Shown here: one piece after another, positions 41,278-50,201 of the stretch
How positions within the stretch are numbered: the first letter of the stretch is position 1
Layout: each line of letters starts with the position of its first letter
Origin: Bacteroidales bacterium
GTDB lineage: Bacteria; Bacteroidota; Bacteroidia; Bacteroidales; Bacteroidaceae
DNA: 61,257 nt
Assembly (NCBI GenBank): GCA_004552195.1
Contig: SFPC01000009.1
Location: forward strand, 1 to 61,257
Direction of reading: 5' to 3'
Position numbers and translations under genes: made by a program
Notes under the pieces: model-generated
What the model saw: only the letters and a program-made list of their open reading frames with translations
What the model was told of the DNA's origin: nothing
Databases searched by the model: none

Positions 41278-41937
41278 ATGAGAAAAATTAGCTGCCTTTT
41301 CTGCCTGGTGCTCACCCTCTGTGCCTGTACGCGGACCAATATGCGGCAGGTGGTGAAGATGTTGGCCGAACAGCCCGTTGACACCGCAGGTTATGCCAAA
41401 CGCACCATCCAAACGGCCGAGTTCTCGGCTGTTGTGGCAGACTGTTTCGCAGATGTTACCTATCATCAGGATTCAACGCAGTGGTGTGTGGTGTTTCGGG
41501 CACCCGAGAAAATTTGCCAAGGCATGAAGGCCGAGGTGTCGGAGGGTGTGCTCCGCATTGAGCTCGACAACCATTTCCGAATGCCCAAGAACGTGGTGGC
41601 CGTTTGCCATGTGTATGCGCCGGCCGTGGGCTCGTTTGAACTGAACGGCGGGAAATGCTTGCGCCTTGGCCGCCTGCAGCTGCAAGCTCCGCTCCGCGTG
41701 GAACTCAACGGCGTGGGAACCATCACCTCCGAGGAGTTGCGGGCTCCGGCGATAACGGCCTTGCTCGACGGGGCCGGAACCATGGACCTCAACGGCATAG
41801 ATACGCCCCAACTGCGCGCCGAAATCAACGGAGTGGGCGATATCGTTCTCAGCGGCCGCACCGGACGCAAACAAATTCTGGTCAACGGCGAAGGCAACGT
41901 GGACACCACTGAGCTGAAAACCGTTTCCCAACAGTAA
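41278..41937 (+). CDS. DUF2807 (GIN-domain) adhesin-like lipoprotein
   Basis: A 219-residue lipoprotein (MRKISCLFCLVLTLCAC, Cys17). The C-terminal two thirds are repetitive beta strands with the head-GIN pattern (ELNGGKCLRLGRLQLQ, VELNGVGTITSEELRAP, DGAGTMDLNGID, EINGVGDIVLSGRT), a right-handed beta-helix. The N-terminal 60 residues are less typical. A GTG one codon upstream is in frame; the ATG at 41278 is chosen. Surface exposure is likely; function unknown. manA begins 30 bases downstream. Confidence 0.85.
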   Translation: MRKISCLFCLVLTLCACTRTNMRQVVKMLAEQPVDTAGYAKRTIQTAEFSAVVADCFADVTYHQDSTQWCVVFRAPEKICQGMKAEVSEGVLRIELDNHFRMPKNVVAVCHVYAPAVGSFELNGGKCLRLGRLQLQAPLRVELNGVGTITSEELRAPAITALLDGAGTMDLNGIDTPQLRAEINGVGDIVLSGRTGRKQILVNGEGNVDTTELKTVSQQ

Positions 41938-41967
41938 TTAAGCAACTAAATTCTTATACAACAACTG

Positions 41968-42942
41968 ATGAAAGCATTCCAATTCAAACCCTTGCTCAAA
42001 ACCACCCTGTGGGGTGGTGAGGAGCTGACGGCCTTGAAGCAAATGGCCGATGCTCCGGAGCAGGTGGGGGAGAGCTGGGAAATTTCGGGACTGCCGGGCG
42101 ATGAAACGCCTGTGGTAGCCGGGGAATTCCGGGGAATGACACTCCGACAGCTGGCCGAACGGTTTGGTGCCGAACTCCTGGGTGAGCATAACGTGCGGCG
42201 CTACGGCACAAACTTCCCCCTGCTCGTGAAATTCATCTCCACGGCACAAGACCTGAGCATACAGGTACACCCCGACGACGAGATGGCGCAACGCATGGGG
42301 CATCTTTTCGGGAAAAACGAGATGTGGTATATCGTTAAAGCCCAGCCGCAGGCTTTTCTCTACCTCGGCTTCAATCAAGGGCTGACGCCCCAAAGTTTTT
42401 CCGAAGCCCTGATGCAAGGGACGCTGCTGTCCTATTTGCGGAAAATCGACACGAAGCCCGGCGACAGCTTCTTTATTCCCGCAGGGTGCATTCACAGCAT
42501 CGGAGCCGGCAACCTGCTCATCGAAATCCAGCAATCGAGCAACGATACGTTCCGCGTGTTCGACTTTGACCGAAAGGATGCAGCCGGAAACAAGCGCGAG
42601 CTCCACGTGGAGCAGGCTTGCGAAGCTCTCAGTTTCGACCCGGAACCCGAAGGGGACATACTGACTTACGAAGTGGCCGACAACTGCCCCACACCCTTGG
42701 TGCGTTGTCAGCAATTCTGCACCAATCTCTACCAACTCACCGAACCTTTGAGGGTGGACTACGGCAAACTCGATTCCTTCGCCGTGTTCGTGGCCTTTGA
42801 AGGCGATGCGTTGCTCCGCTACGACGAGGGCGAGCTCCGGCTGCAGGCCGGGCAAAGCGCACTCTTCCCGGCGTCGACCACCTTCGTCGACATCCTGCCC
42901 GGCGAGGCGGGCTTCAAGGCCCTGGAGGCAACGTGTCCTTAA
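41968..42942 (+). CDS. manA: Mannose-6-phosphate isomerase, class I
   Basis: A 324-residue zinc enzyme interconverting fructose-6-phosphate and mannose-6-phosphate, feeding GDP-sugar synthesis. Zinc ligands are visible in LSIQVHPDDEMAQ (Gln, His), NEMWYIV (Glu) and IPAGCIHSIGAG (His). The N-terminal KTTLWGGEEL and ESWEISG are family blocks. Compact length is typical of Bacteroidetes. It is followed by udk after 79 bases. Confidence 0.95.
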   Translation: MKAFQFKPLLKTTLWGGEELTALKQMADAPEQVGESWEISGLPGDETPVVAGEFRGMTLRQLAERFGAELLGEHNVRRYGTNFPLLVKFISTAQDLSIQVHPDDEMAQRMGHLFGKNEMWYIVKAQPQAFLYLGFNQGLTPQSFSEALMQGTLLSYLRKIDTKPGDSFFIPAGCIHSIGAGNLLIEIQQSSNDTFRVFDFDRKDAAGNKRELHVEQACEALSFDPEPEGDILTYEVADNCPTPLVRCQQFCTNLYQLTEPLRVDYGKLDSFAVFVAFEGDALLRYDEGELRLQAGQSALFPASTTFVDILPGEAGFKALEATCP

Positions 42943-43021
42943 CTGAATGCGGACTTGGACGGAACACACCGCTTGTCTGCATCGCACAAAGTGAATAACC
43001 TTAATCATACCATACAGCATT

Positions 43022-43636
43022 ATGTTAATTATCGGAATTGCCGGTGGCACGGGGTCGGGTAAGACCACCGTAGTTCGCAAAATTGTGGACACGCTGCCGA
43101 AGGATATGGTGGCCGTCATACCTCAGGACTCTTACTACAACGACCAGTCGGATTTGCCCCTTGAGGTGCGCAAACGAACCAACTTCGATCATCCCGATGC
43201 CTTTGAATGGCCCTTGCTGGCCCGCCAGATTGACGATTTGCGCCATGGCCGGGCCATCGAACAGCCCACTTATTCTTACCTCACCTGTACCCGCTTGCCC
43301 GAAACCGTACACGTGGAGCCAAGAGATGTGATTATCGTGGAGGGAATCATGACTCTCTACGACCGAAAGCTGCGGGAACTCATGGACTTGAAGATTTTTG
43401 TCGACGCTGAGTCGGACGAAAGATTGCTGCGCGTCATTGAGCGCGACATGGCGGAGCGGGGACACCCGTTAGATATGCTCATCGGAAAATATCGCCAAGT
43501 GCTCAAACCGATGCACGACGAGTTTATCGAACCCACCAAGCAGTATGCCGACATCATCATACCCAACGGAGGAGAGAACGCACGGGCCATTGCCATGATG
43601 CAGATGTATATTCTCTCAGCTCTCAACAAACGTTAG
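43022..43636 (+). CDS. udk: Uridine kinase
   Basis: A 204-residue pyrimidine-salvage enzyme that phosphorylates uridine and cytidine. The P-loop is GIAGGTGSGKTT at residues 5-16. Substrate-binding blocks (IPQDSYYNDQSDLP, NFDHPDAFEW, YLTCTR) and the lid region RLLRVIERDMAERG are all present. Start and length are as in homologues. Confidence 0.97.
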   Translation: MLIIGIAGGTGSGKTTVVRKIVDTLPKDMVAVIPQDSYYNDQSDLPLEVRKRTNFDHPDAFEWPLLARQIDDLRHGRAIEQPTYSYLTCTRLPETVHVEPRDVIIVEGIMTLYDRKLRELMDLKIFVDAESDERLLRVIERDMAERGHPLDMLIGKYRQVLKPMHDEFIEPTKQYADIIIPNGGENARAIAMMQMYILSALNKR

Positions 43637-43744
43637 CAACTCGTTTTGCACAAGCCAGTTGACATACAGCCACGCTACGAACTCGATGAGCACTTTTTCC
43701 AAGTAAGCATGTCGTGATTTTCGCCTTTGATACAAAAAAAGAAC

Positions 43745-43752
43745 TACCTTTG
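43745..43752 (+). promoter_or_regulatory. -7 box of nusB operon
   Basis: TACCTTTG, 28 bases before the nusB ATG at 43781. Confidence 0.6.
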
Positions 43753-43780
43753 CAGCTGTAAAGCAAGTACCGTTACAAAT

Positions 43781-44722
43781 ATGATAAACAGAGAACTGAT
43801 AAGGCTGAAAGTGGTTCAGCTCGTTTATGCGTACTATCAGAATGAAGGCAAAACGCTCGAAGTGGCGGAGAAAGAACTGGCGTTCTCCTTGCAGAAGGCT
43901 TATGAACTCTACGAATACCTGCTTTCTCTTTTAGTGGAGTTAAAAAAATATGCCGAACGCAAGAGTGCGGTCAGGGAGGCACGCGAAAAACGCACCGGCG
44001 TCGTGGCGGGCGGATTGGCACCCGATTGCGTTTTTGCCGAGAACAAGTTCCTCCAACAGTTGGCAGTGAACAAAGCATTGATTGACTATCAGGAAAATCG
44101 AAAAGGCCAGTGGGTCGAAGAAGATGCCTTCGTCAAAAAACTCTATCAGCTTTTCATCGAAAGCGACATATTCCAAATGTACATAAGCAAGGAGGACTTT
44201 TCTTACGAAGCCGACCGCGAACTCGTGAGAAAGCTCTACAAAACTTATGTGGTGGGAAATGACGACTTCGACGCACTGCTGGAAGACCATTCGCTCTATT
44301 GGAACGACGACAAAGTGGTGGTGGACTCCTTTGTCCTGAAAACCATCAAACGCTTCACCGAATTGAGCAATGAGGACCAGCCTCTGCTGCCCGAATACGC
44401 CGTGGACGAAGACCGAGACTTTGCCGGCAGACTTTTCCGCGCCACGCTCGAACGTGGAACCGAGTTGCGCGACATGATACGCGCCAAAACAAAAAACTGG
44501 GAGTTCAACCGCTTGACTTTCATGGATGTGATTATCATGCAGATTGCCCTGGCGGAAATCCTTACCTTTGATTCCATCCCGCTGAACGTGTCGTTCAATG
44601 AATACCTCGACATCGCGAAGGCTTACAGTACGCCACGGAGTTCGTCATACATCAATGGTATGCTCGACAGTATCGTAAAAGGGCTCGCAGCGGAAGGACG
44701 CATCCATAAAGTGAGGAACTAA
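43781..44722 (+). CDS. nusB: Transcription antitermination factor NusB (long Bacteroidetes form)
   Basis: A 313-residue protein. The N-terminal MINRELIRLKVVQLVYAYYQ and the C-terminal NRLTFMDVIIMQIALAEILT, SIPLNVSFNEYLDIAKAYST and FINGMLDSIVK-like block (INGMLDSIV) are NusB. About 150 extra residues lie in the middle, the normal arrangement in Bacteroidetes. NusB with NusE promotes antitermination of rRNA operons. It begins the block nusB-yajC-ybbR-coaE. Confidence 0.95.
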   Translation: MINRELIRLKVVQLVYAYYQNEGKTLEVAEKELAFSLQKAYELYEYLLSLLVELKKYAERKSAVREAREKRTGVVAGGLAPDCVFAENKFLQQLAVNKALIDYQENRKGQWVEEDAFVKKLYQLFIESDIFQMYISKEDFSYEADRELVRKLYKTYVVGNDDFDALLEDHSLYWNDDKVVVDSFVLKTIKRFTELSNEDQPLLPEYAVDEDRDFAGRLFRATLERGTELRDMIRAKTKNWEFNRLTFMDVIIMQIALAEILTFDSIPLNVSFNEYLDIAKAYSTPRSSSYINGMLDSIVKGLAAEGRIHKVRN

Positions 44723-44773
44723 TTTCTTTCAACTCCTTTTTCGAAAAAACAACAACCCAATTATTTATAACGT

Positions 44774-45082
44774 ATGAACACAGTAATTTTGCAGGCCGCC
44801 GCCCAGCAGCAAGGAGGCGGTATGTCCATGATTGTAATGATGGTGGTGCTCTTTGCCATCGTATATTTCTTCATGATTCGTCCGCAAAACAAGAAACAGA
44901 AGGAAATCCAGAAATTCCGCAACGCACTCACCGTGGGCCAAAATGTCATCACAATCGGTGGTATCCATGGTACGGTGAAGAGCATCGACGAGGAAGCCGG
45001 CACCGTTAGCCTGGAGGTGGCTTCAGGCGTCAAGATTACTTTCGCCAAGGATGCAATCAATCCTGTAGCCGAGAAGAAGTAA
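44774..45082 (+). CDS. yajC: Preprotein translocase subunit YajC
   Basis: A 102-residue protein with one transmembrane helix (MIVMMVVLFAIVYFFMIRPQ) followed at once by NKKQKEIQKF and the small soluble domain VGQNVITIGGIHGTVKSID. It is an accessory of SecDF at the inner membrane. A run of glutamines precedes the helix. It lies 51 bases after nusB. Confidence 0.96.
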   Translation: MNTVILQAAAQQQGGGMSMIVMMVVLFAIVYFFMIRPQNKKQKEIQKFRNALTVGQNVITIGGIHGTVKSIDEEAGTVSLEVASGVKITFAKDAINPVAEKK

Positions 45083-45140
45083 TGACGCAAGGCGGCATAG
45101 GAAAACGATCTTGCTGATTTTCTAAAGACCAACTTTGAAC

Positions 45141-46130
45141 ATGTTTTTCATCTCAAGTATCAGGCATTGTTTTTCCATTTTGTGGAACAGACAATTCCTG
45201 ATTTTTCTTTTTTTCTTGGCCCTTTCGGCCATATTCTGGGTGTTTCAGGCATTGGGGGAAACCTATGAGGAAGATTTTCAGGTACCTATTGAGCTGAAAA
45301 ACGTACCCGGCAACGTGGTCATCACCACTGATCTTCCCCAAGCCCTGCATGTTACCTTGCGCGACAAAGGAAATCTGCTGTTGGCCTACCACTATACGCG
45401 ACAACTCAAGCCGGTGGTCATCGACTTCAACACTTGTTCCAACGCATCGGGCCATGTGGTGGTGCCGGCGGCGGACTTTATGCGTCAAATCGCTCCCCAG
45501 CTCATGCCCGGCACGCAGGTGGTGGGCGTGAAGCCCGATACGGTGGAATTTTACTACAACTACGGGCTCTGCAAGCGGGTGCCGGTGGTGGTGCAGGGCA
45601 CTGTGCGCCCCGACCGCCTCTTTACGCTCGCCGGGGTGCAGCAAAGTCGCGACTCGGTGCTTGTGTATGCCTCGAAAAACCAGCTTGACACCATCACAGC
45701 CGCCTACTCCAAACCGCTCAGCCTGCTCAATCTCACCGACACAACCCATGTCAGGGCGGAGTTCGTCAAGGTGAAAGGTGCGAAGTTCGTGCCCAACCAG
45801 GTAGACCTCACTTTCTGCATTGACCGCCTGGTGGAGAAAACGGTGCAGGTACCTGTGCGGCAGGTAAACTTCCCCGCCTCCAAACAACTCCGCACTTTTC
45901 CCACAACGGTCAGCGTAACCTTCCAAGTGGGCATGGGATTGTACCGACAGATTACCAGCGAGAATTTTGTACTGGTGGTCAACTATGAGGATTTGCTGCG
46001 AACCAAGGGAAATCAATGCCATCTTTCGCTGAAAACTATTCCGACCGGCGTGTCGCATGTGCGCATCAATCCGCAGGATGTGGAATTTGTGATAGAAGAA
46101 ATACCCGACTACGATGCAGATGCTGAATGA
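45141..46130 (+). CDS. YbbR-like domain membrane protein
   Basis: A 329-residue protein with an N-terminal transmembrane helix (FLIFLFFLALSAIFWVFQAL) and a periplasmic part of repeated YbbR-type beta domains (VPIELKNVPGNVVIT; PDTVEFYYNYGLCKRVPVVV; VDLTFCIDRLVEKTVQVPV). In other bacteria YbbR (CdaR) regulates the diadenylate cyclase CdaA; no cdaA is in this window. The conserved order with coaE after it is typical. coaE overlaps its end. Confidence 0.85.
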   Translation: MFFISSIRHCFSILWNRQFLIFLFFLALSAIFWVFQALGETYEEDFQVPIELKNVPGNVVITTDLPQALHVTLRDKGNLLLAYHYTRQLKPVVIDFNTCSNASGHVVVPAADFMRQIAPQLMPGTQVVGVKPDTVEFYYNYGLCKRVPVVVQGTVRPDRLFTLAGVQQSRDSVLVYASKNQLDTITAAYSKPLSLLNLTDTTHVRAEFVKVKGAKFVPNQVDLTFCIDRLVEKTVQVPVRQVNFPASKQLRTFPTTVSVTFQVGMGLYRQITSENFVLVVNYEDLLRTKGNQCHLSLKTIPTGVSHVRINPQDVEFVIEEIPDYDADAE

Positions 46131-46779
46131 TATTCGTCCACTCGCCGTGTCGCCCGTAATGCTTGTAGGTATTACGGGCGGCATCGGTAGTGGCAAGAGT
46201 TACGTATGCCGCCAGCTTGAAGCGGCCGGCCATCCCGTTTTTTATTGCGATGATGAGGCCAAACGCATCATCCGTACCGATGCTGCAGTGCGGCGCGAAC
46301 TGTCCGCTGTGGTAGGTTCAGAGGTGTATGATGCCGGGGGCCGGTTGGTCAAGTCTGTGCTTGCTGCATGGCTTTGCAGGGGTAGGGACTACGCAGCGCG
46401 GGTTGATGCCATCGTTCACCCCCGTGTGGCTGCCGCATTCCGCGAAAGGGCGGAGGACATGTGCAGTCGGCGGAGCGAGAACGCTTGGGAACATGCTGAA
46501 CTGCAGCTTCCGTCCGTCGGGCAGGCCATAGATTTGGAGCAGTTGGCGCATTTGCCTGTAGGGAGCGTACTCTTCATGGAGTGTGCCCTGCTTTTTGAGG
46601 CCGGCTTCGACCGTTTGGTTCACCGCAGCGTGCTGGTACATGTTGAGGCCGCCACACAGCTTCGCCGACTCATGGAGCGCGACCACATCAGCCGGGAGAA
46701 AGCGCAGGAATGGATTGACCTGCAAATGCCGGAGGAGGAAAAGATGAAGCGGGCCCATTATGTGCTGTGTAATGAATGA
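46114..46779 (+). CDS. coaE: Dephospho-CoA kinase
   Basis: A 221-residue (or shorter) P-loop kinase for the last step of CoA synthesis. GITGGIGSGKS is the Walker A; YCDDEAKRIIRTD, VHPRVAAAFRE and MECALLFEAGFDRLVH are CoaE blocks. Three starts are possible: 46114, 46120, or 46159 (MLVGITGG). The first two overlap ybbR by 17 or 11 bases; the last begins right before the Walker motif, as in many homologues, so the first 15 residues may not be translated. Confidence 0.92.
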   Translation: MQMLNDIRPLAVSPVMLVGITGGIGSGKSYVCRQLEAAGHPVFYCDDEAKRIIRTDAAVRRELSAVVGSEVYDAGGRLVKSVLAAWLCRGRDYAARVDAIVHPRVAAAFRERAEDMCSRRSENAWEHAELQLPSVGQAIDLEQLAHLPVGSVLFMECALLFEAGFDRLVHRSVLVHVEAATQLRRLMERDHISREKAQEWIDLQMPEEEKMKRAHYVLCNE

Positions 46780-47014
46780 GGCTTGGTGTCGGGCAGTCGG
46801 CCGTGGCGTGCCCGAAAATCGTCATCCGTTGTAACCCGGACTGCCCCGCGCAAAGAGAAAAGAGCCTTTTCTTATCCGCTTCCCCGATTTTGGGGCTGCA
46901 ATCCGAAAACTTTTGTGCCTACATAGGCTTACAGAACGAAAACTTAACCAAAAAGTATTACTTTTGCACAGCTAACAAACCTAACAAGCTAATTACTCAA
47001 CAAATTATTAGAAC

Positions 47015-47461
47015 ATGCAAGACACAATTCTGGCCATTTCGGGAAAGCCCGGCCTCTATAAGCTGATTTCGCAGGGACGCGGAATGCTGATTGTTGAAAC
47101 CATTGATGCTACTCGTAAACGTCTGCCCGCAGGTGCACGCGACCGTGTAACGTCCCTCAACGACGTTTCGATGTATACCAACGATGAGGACCAGCCTTTG
47201 ATGAATATTTTCCAGTCCATCTACGACCATGAAGAAGGAAAGGAAACTTCGGTGGACTATAAGAAGGCTTCAAAATCCGAACTGGCCGACTTTATGACAG
47301 CCGTGTTGCCCGATTGGGACCGCGACCGCGTACACGATTCTGATATCCGTAAGCTCATCCAGTGGTACAACATCCTGGTGCGCGGAGGCTACACTTCTTT
47401 CGTAGAGCCCGAACAAACCGAAAAGGTTGAAGCAGCTGCCGAAGACGAGAAAGAAGCATAA
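47015..47461 (+). CDS. DUF5606 protein
   Basis: A 148-residue Bacteroidetes-specific protein. The N-terminal ILAISGKPGLYKLISQGRGM and IVETIDATRKRLPA, with SLNDVSMYTNDED, match DUF5606, a small conserved fold of unknown role. The C-terminal tail is acidic and Ala-rich. A -7 box (TACTTTTG, about 46960) lies in the 235-base spacer after coaE. It is highly conserved across the phylum, so probably housekeeping. Confidence 0.9.
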   Translation: MQDTILAISGKPGLYKLISQGRGMLIVETIDATRKRLPAGARDRVTSLNDVSMYTNDEDQPLMNIFQSIYDHEEGKETSVDYKKASKSELADFMTAVLPDWDRDRVHDSDIRKLIQWYNILVRGGYTSFVEPEQTEKVEAAAEDEKEA

Positions 47462-47621
47462 ATTATTACTGTCAGGCATGAATAACCATGAGGTCTGAGA
47501 TGGTGAGGAATTATTCCAAGCGTTGTGAAAGGCAAAGCCTTATTCCTGTTACAGCTTGTTGAAACTCATCCTCTCAGACCTCCTTCTATATCTTTCACTC
47601 ATCTCATTCCTTTTTTACATC

Positions 47622-47993
47622 ATGGCTCATTTTCAAGACAAGTTATGCAATGTGCTCACCTTCGTCGGTCTTGTCGGCGTTATCGTGTGGGGCACGGCTT
47701 CACTATGGCCGGAGGCGGAGGCTACGCCGCTGCTGCAGCCCGGAGCCGAGGAACCGTCCGCTGACACCCTGCCTGCCGACACCCTGCCCGAACTGCCTAT
47801 GGTGGAGGACCAGCCCGTGGTGCAGGAAGAGGTGATGGATGACACCGTAGCGCCTGATACGGTCGCCTTGGAGGACATCTCGTGCGACACACTTGTCCAT
47901 TCCGCCGCTTCGCACCACTCCGCCACATCTCCGCAGGAAGAGCCAACCACTCAAGAGGAGGAGCCGGAAACGACACCGGCTGAGGCAGAATAA
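47622..47993 (+). CDS. Small single-span membrane protein with acidic tail, unknown
   Basis: A 123-residue protein that I do not recognise. Residues about 9-28 (LCNVLTFVGLVGVIVWGTAS) form one transmembrane helix. The rest is a low-complexity Glu/Asp/Pro/Thr-rich region (ADTLPADTLPELP, EEVMDDTVAPDTV, TQEEEPETTPAEAE). The ATG at 47622 gives a sensible topology; the open frame starts further upstream with poor sequence. The composition could be an artefact of chance openness, but the helix plus regular TLP and DTV repeats favour a real gene. Confidence 0.55.
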   Translation: MAHFQDKLCNVLTFVGLVGVIVWGTASLWPEAEATPLLQPGAEEPSADTLPADTLPELPMVEDQPVVQEEVMDDTVAPDTVALEDISCDTLVHSAASHHSATSPQEEPTTQEEEPETTPAEAE

Positions 47994-48071
47994 CTAACAC
48001 CGCTATCCGGCAAACCATGATAGGAGCGGCGTGTCCGCCAGCAGTTGTGGTTTGTGGTGCAACAAGTTCAC

Positions 48072-48143
48072 AATCTAAAATTCCCTAATTTTTCAATACA
48101 AAATTCCCAAGATTTTCAATGGGTTACTCCCAAGATTTCCAAT
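48072..48143. repeat. Degenerate direct repeats after the small membrane protein
   Basis: Three diverged units of about 24 bases, of the ATTCCCAAGATTTTCAATG type, in the 352-base spacer 47994-48345. Further TCTGGATAGTCCG-like words follow (48204-48250). No gene is visible in this spacer. Confidence 0.5.
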
Positions 48144-48279
48144 GTTCGGGTTTTACGGCGGTGAAAAGGGGGAGGAAAGTCCAGAGAATTCGGAGAGTGT
48201 AGATTGTCTGGATAGTCCGTAGAATATGGATAATCAGGATAGTCTGGAGAGGCCGTGGCTGATGGAGAGGATAAACAAA

Positions 48280-48315
48280 AAACATGCACCGGGCGCAGGG
48301 CCATGGTGCATGTTT
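48280..48315. terminator. Bidirectional terminator between convergent genes
   Basis: AAACATGCACC at 48280-48290 and GGTGCATGTTT at 48305-48315 pair perfectly, with A/T runs on both sides. It separates the plus-strand block from the minus-strand kinase gene. Confidence 0.85.
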
Positions 48316-48345
48316 GCTTATGGTATAGGGCAGTTGGCGGAGTGA

Positions 48346-49437
48346 TTATTTGGCCAGCTGCTCTTTGATAAAGGCTTCCATTTCGGGTACGTGGGCCTCG
48401 GCGCGTTGCAGCAGCGTCAGCTGGTTCTTGGTGCGCACCAGGTTGTGTTCCGGATACTGAATCTTGTAGTAAGTGTCGCCGTTCAGGTAGTCTGCATAGA
48501 AGCGCACGGTCTGCATGTAGGGGAAGAGCAGTGCGCCGTAGGGCAGGTTCTCGATTTCGATGGGGGTGAGGAAGGCGCGGGCCGTTTTGAGGTAACCTTC
48601 GGTAAACGCCTTGAAGATGTCCATGCGGAAGTTAATCTTGTCGTATTCGGGGCTGTCTTCCGGCTGCGTGTTGGCTGCTGAGCGGAGGAAGTCGCCGTAG
48701 TCGGAGAATACGAAGCTGGGCATTACAGTGTCGAGGTCGATAACGCAGAGCACATTGTCGTCCTTGTCGAAGAGAATGTTGTCTACCTTCGTGTCGCAGT
48801 GGCAGATGCGTTTCGGCAGCTTGCCTTCGCGGAAGAGGCGTTCGCTGCGCGTCATGTCCTCGGCGCGTTTCATCAGCTCATCGGCGATTTCGCGCGTTTC
48901 AGCCAGGCGTCCCATCTTGTCAGCCTCCATGGCCTCCTTGAGCTGTTGCAGACGGAATTCGATGTTATGGAAGTCCTTGATGCTCTCGCCGAGTTGTGCG
49001 GGGATGTCGGCCAGCGAAGCCTGGAAATCGCCGAATGTTTCGCCCACAATGTAGGAGCTTTCGGGCGTTACGCCGCTTTTCGACACCGTTTCGGGGATGA
49101 ACACCATGACGCGCCAGTATTTGCCTTCGTGTTCATAGTAGTATTTGCCACACTGGCAGGGTACGAAGTGGAGCACCTTGCGGTCGATGTCGGGTGTGTC
49201 GATGGCTTCGAGTTTGGCGCGGATATGTCCCGTGACGGACACGATGTTGTTCATCAGCAGGTCAACGTCGGGGAAGATGGCGTTGTTAATGTTTTGCAAC
49301 ACGTAGTCGGGAGCATCCCCTTCGGTAACTACCATGTATGTAGTGTTGATTAGGCCGTTTCCGAGGGGCTTTACTTCAGCGATTTTGCCTTCAATCTGGA
49401 AATGGGCGGCAATTTGTTGCAATTCTTTCTGTTCCAT
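48346..49437 (-). CDS. N-acetylhexosamine 1-kinase-like phosphotransferase
   Basis: A 363-residue kinase of the aminoglycoside-phosphotransferase fold. The N-terminal lobe shows PLGNGLINTTYMV. The catalytic loop is HCDTKVDNILF (213-223) and the Mg-binding VIDLDTV is at 232-238. Bacteroidales homologues are annotated as NahK or 'mucin desulfatase' and phosphorylate GlcNAc/GalNAc at C1. The nearby GH84 and GH2 enzymes would supply such sugars, which fits host-glycan use. A TACATTTG promoter box lies 57 bases upstream. Confidence 0.88.
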   Translation of the reverse strand: MEQKELQQIAAHFQIEGKIAEVKPLGNGLINTTYMVVTEGDAPDYVLQNINNAIFPDVDLLMNNIVSVTGHIRAKLEAIDTPDIDRKVLHFVPCQCGKYYYEHEGKYWRVMVFIPETVSKSGVTPESSYIVGETFGDFQASLADIPAQLGESIKDFHNIEFRLQQLKEAMEADKMGRLAETREIADELMKRAEDMTRSERLFREGKLPKRICHCDTKVDNILFDKDDNVLCVIDLDTVMPSFVFSDYGDFLRSAANTQPEDSPEYDKINFRMDIFKAFTEGYLKTARAFLTPIEIENLPYGALLFPYMQTVRFYADYLNGDTYYKIQYPEHNLVRTKNQLTLLQRAEAHVPEMEAFIKEQLAK

Positions 49438-49493
49438 GATATTAGAATGTAAGATTGATGTATTGGGTTTGTAATTGTTTTTCCTATGCCGGG

Positions 49494-49501
49494 CAAATGT
49501 A
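49494..49501 (-). promoter_or_regulatory. -7 box of hexosamine kinase gene
   Basis: TACATTTG on the minus strand, 57 bases before the ATG at 49437. Confidence 0.55.
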
Positions 49502-49522
49502 ACAATTATTTTTGAATGTCAG

Positions 49523-49993
49523 TTAAACGCCCACTGTTTTCTCCAATAGAGAAGCGCAAGCATCTTCCAAAAGTTCTACGACGTAATCAAAGTCTGCTGC
49601 GGTGCCATAATAAGGATCGGGAATGCTGTTTTCCGTTGGGTGGTGTTGGAGGTAGTCAGCCATGGGTACTACTTTGCATCGTGCTGCCTCGTCGGGTGCT
49701 AAGCGGCGCAGTTTATCGCAGTTGCGGTTGTCCATGCCGATGATGAGGTCGAAGCGGCGGAAGTCCTCCGTCTTTACCGGTCGTGAGCGGTGGGTGAGGC
49801 GGTAGCCCCGGGCCTGTGCTGCCTGGCGCATGCGGACGTCGGGCAGTTCGCCTTCGTGGTAGTCGATGATGCCGGCTGAGTCCGCTTCAAAGCGGGATGC
49901 AAGGCCGTTGCGGGTGGCTAAAGTGCGGAATATCTCCTCGGCGGTGCAGGAACGGCAGATGTTGCCGAGGCAGACAAAGAGTATACGGTACAT
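49523..49993 (-). CDS. Low-molecular-weight protein-tyrosine phosphatase
   Basis: A 156-residue cytosolic enzyme. The P-loop CLGNICRS follows ILFVC at the N-terminus (nucleophile Cys in VCLGNICRS) and the general-acid Asp is in IPDPYYG near the C-terminus. All catalytic residues are present. The frame is open 43 codons upstream through the GH2 terminator hairpin, but MYRILFVCLGN is the obvious start. Such phosphatases may regulate polysaccharide tyrosine kinases; none is in this window. Confidence 0.95.
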   Translation of the reverse strand: MYRILFVCLGNICRSCTAEEIFRTLATRNGLASRFEADSAGIIDYHEGELPDVRMRQAAQARGYRLTHRSRPVKTEDFRRFDLIIGMDNRNCDKLRRLAPDEAARCKVVPMADYLQHHPTENSIPDPYYGTAADFDYVVELLEDACASLLEKTVGV

Positions 49994-50075
49994 GGGGAGA
50001 TAGTTTTTTGAATAGGTGAATAAATAGAGTGTGGAAAACGGGAGTGGTGCAGCGAAGGGCAGGAGTGGGAAAAAG

Positions 50076-50147
50076 GAAGAGTTGAAAAGTTTATCGAAGG
50101 CCGTTTGAAGCATTGGCTCCAAGCGGAGATAAACTTCTCAACTCTTC
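50076..50147 (-). terminator. Terminator of the GH2 gene
   Basis: The 20-base arms 50076-50095 and 50128-50147 (GATAAACTTCTCAACTCTTC) pair with one mismatch. On the minus strand the second arm is followed by CTTTTTC. It begins 54 bases after the GH2 stop codon. Confidence 0.85.
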
Positions 50148-50201
50148 GTTCCTTAGTTTGTTGGCGGCCTTTCCCGCCAGTCTATGGCGAGAAAGAAGTT
50201 G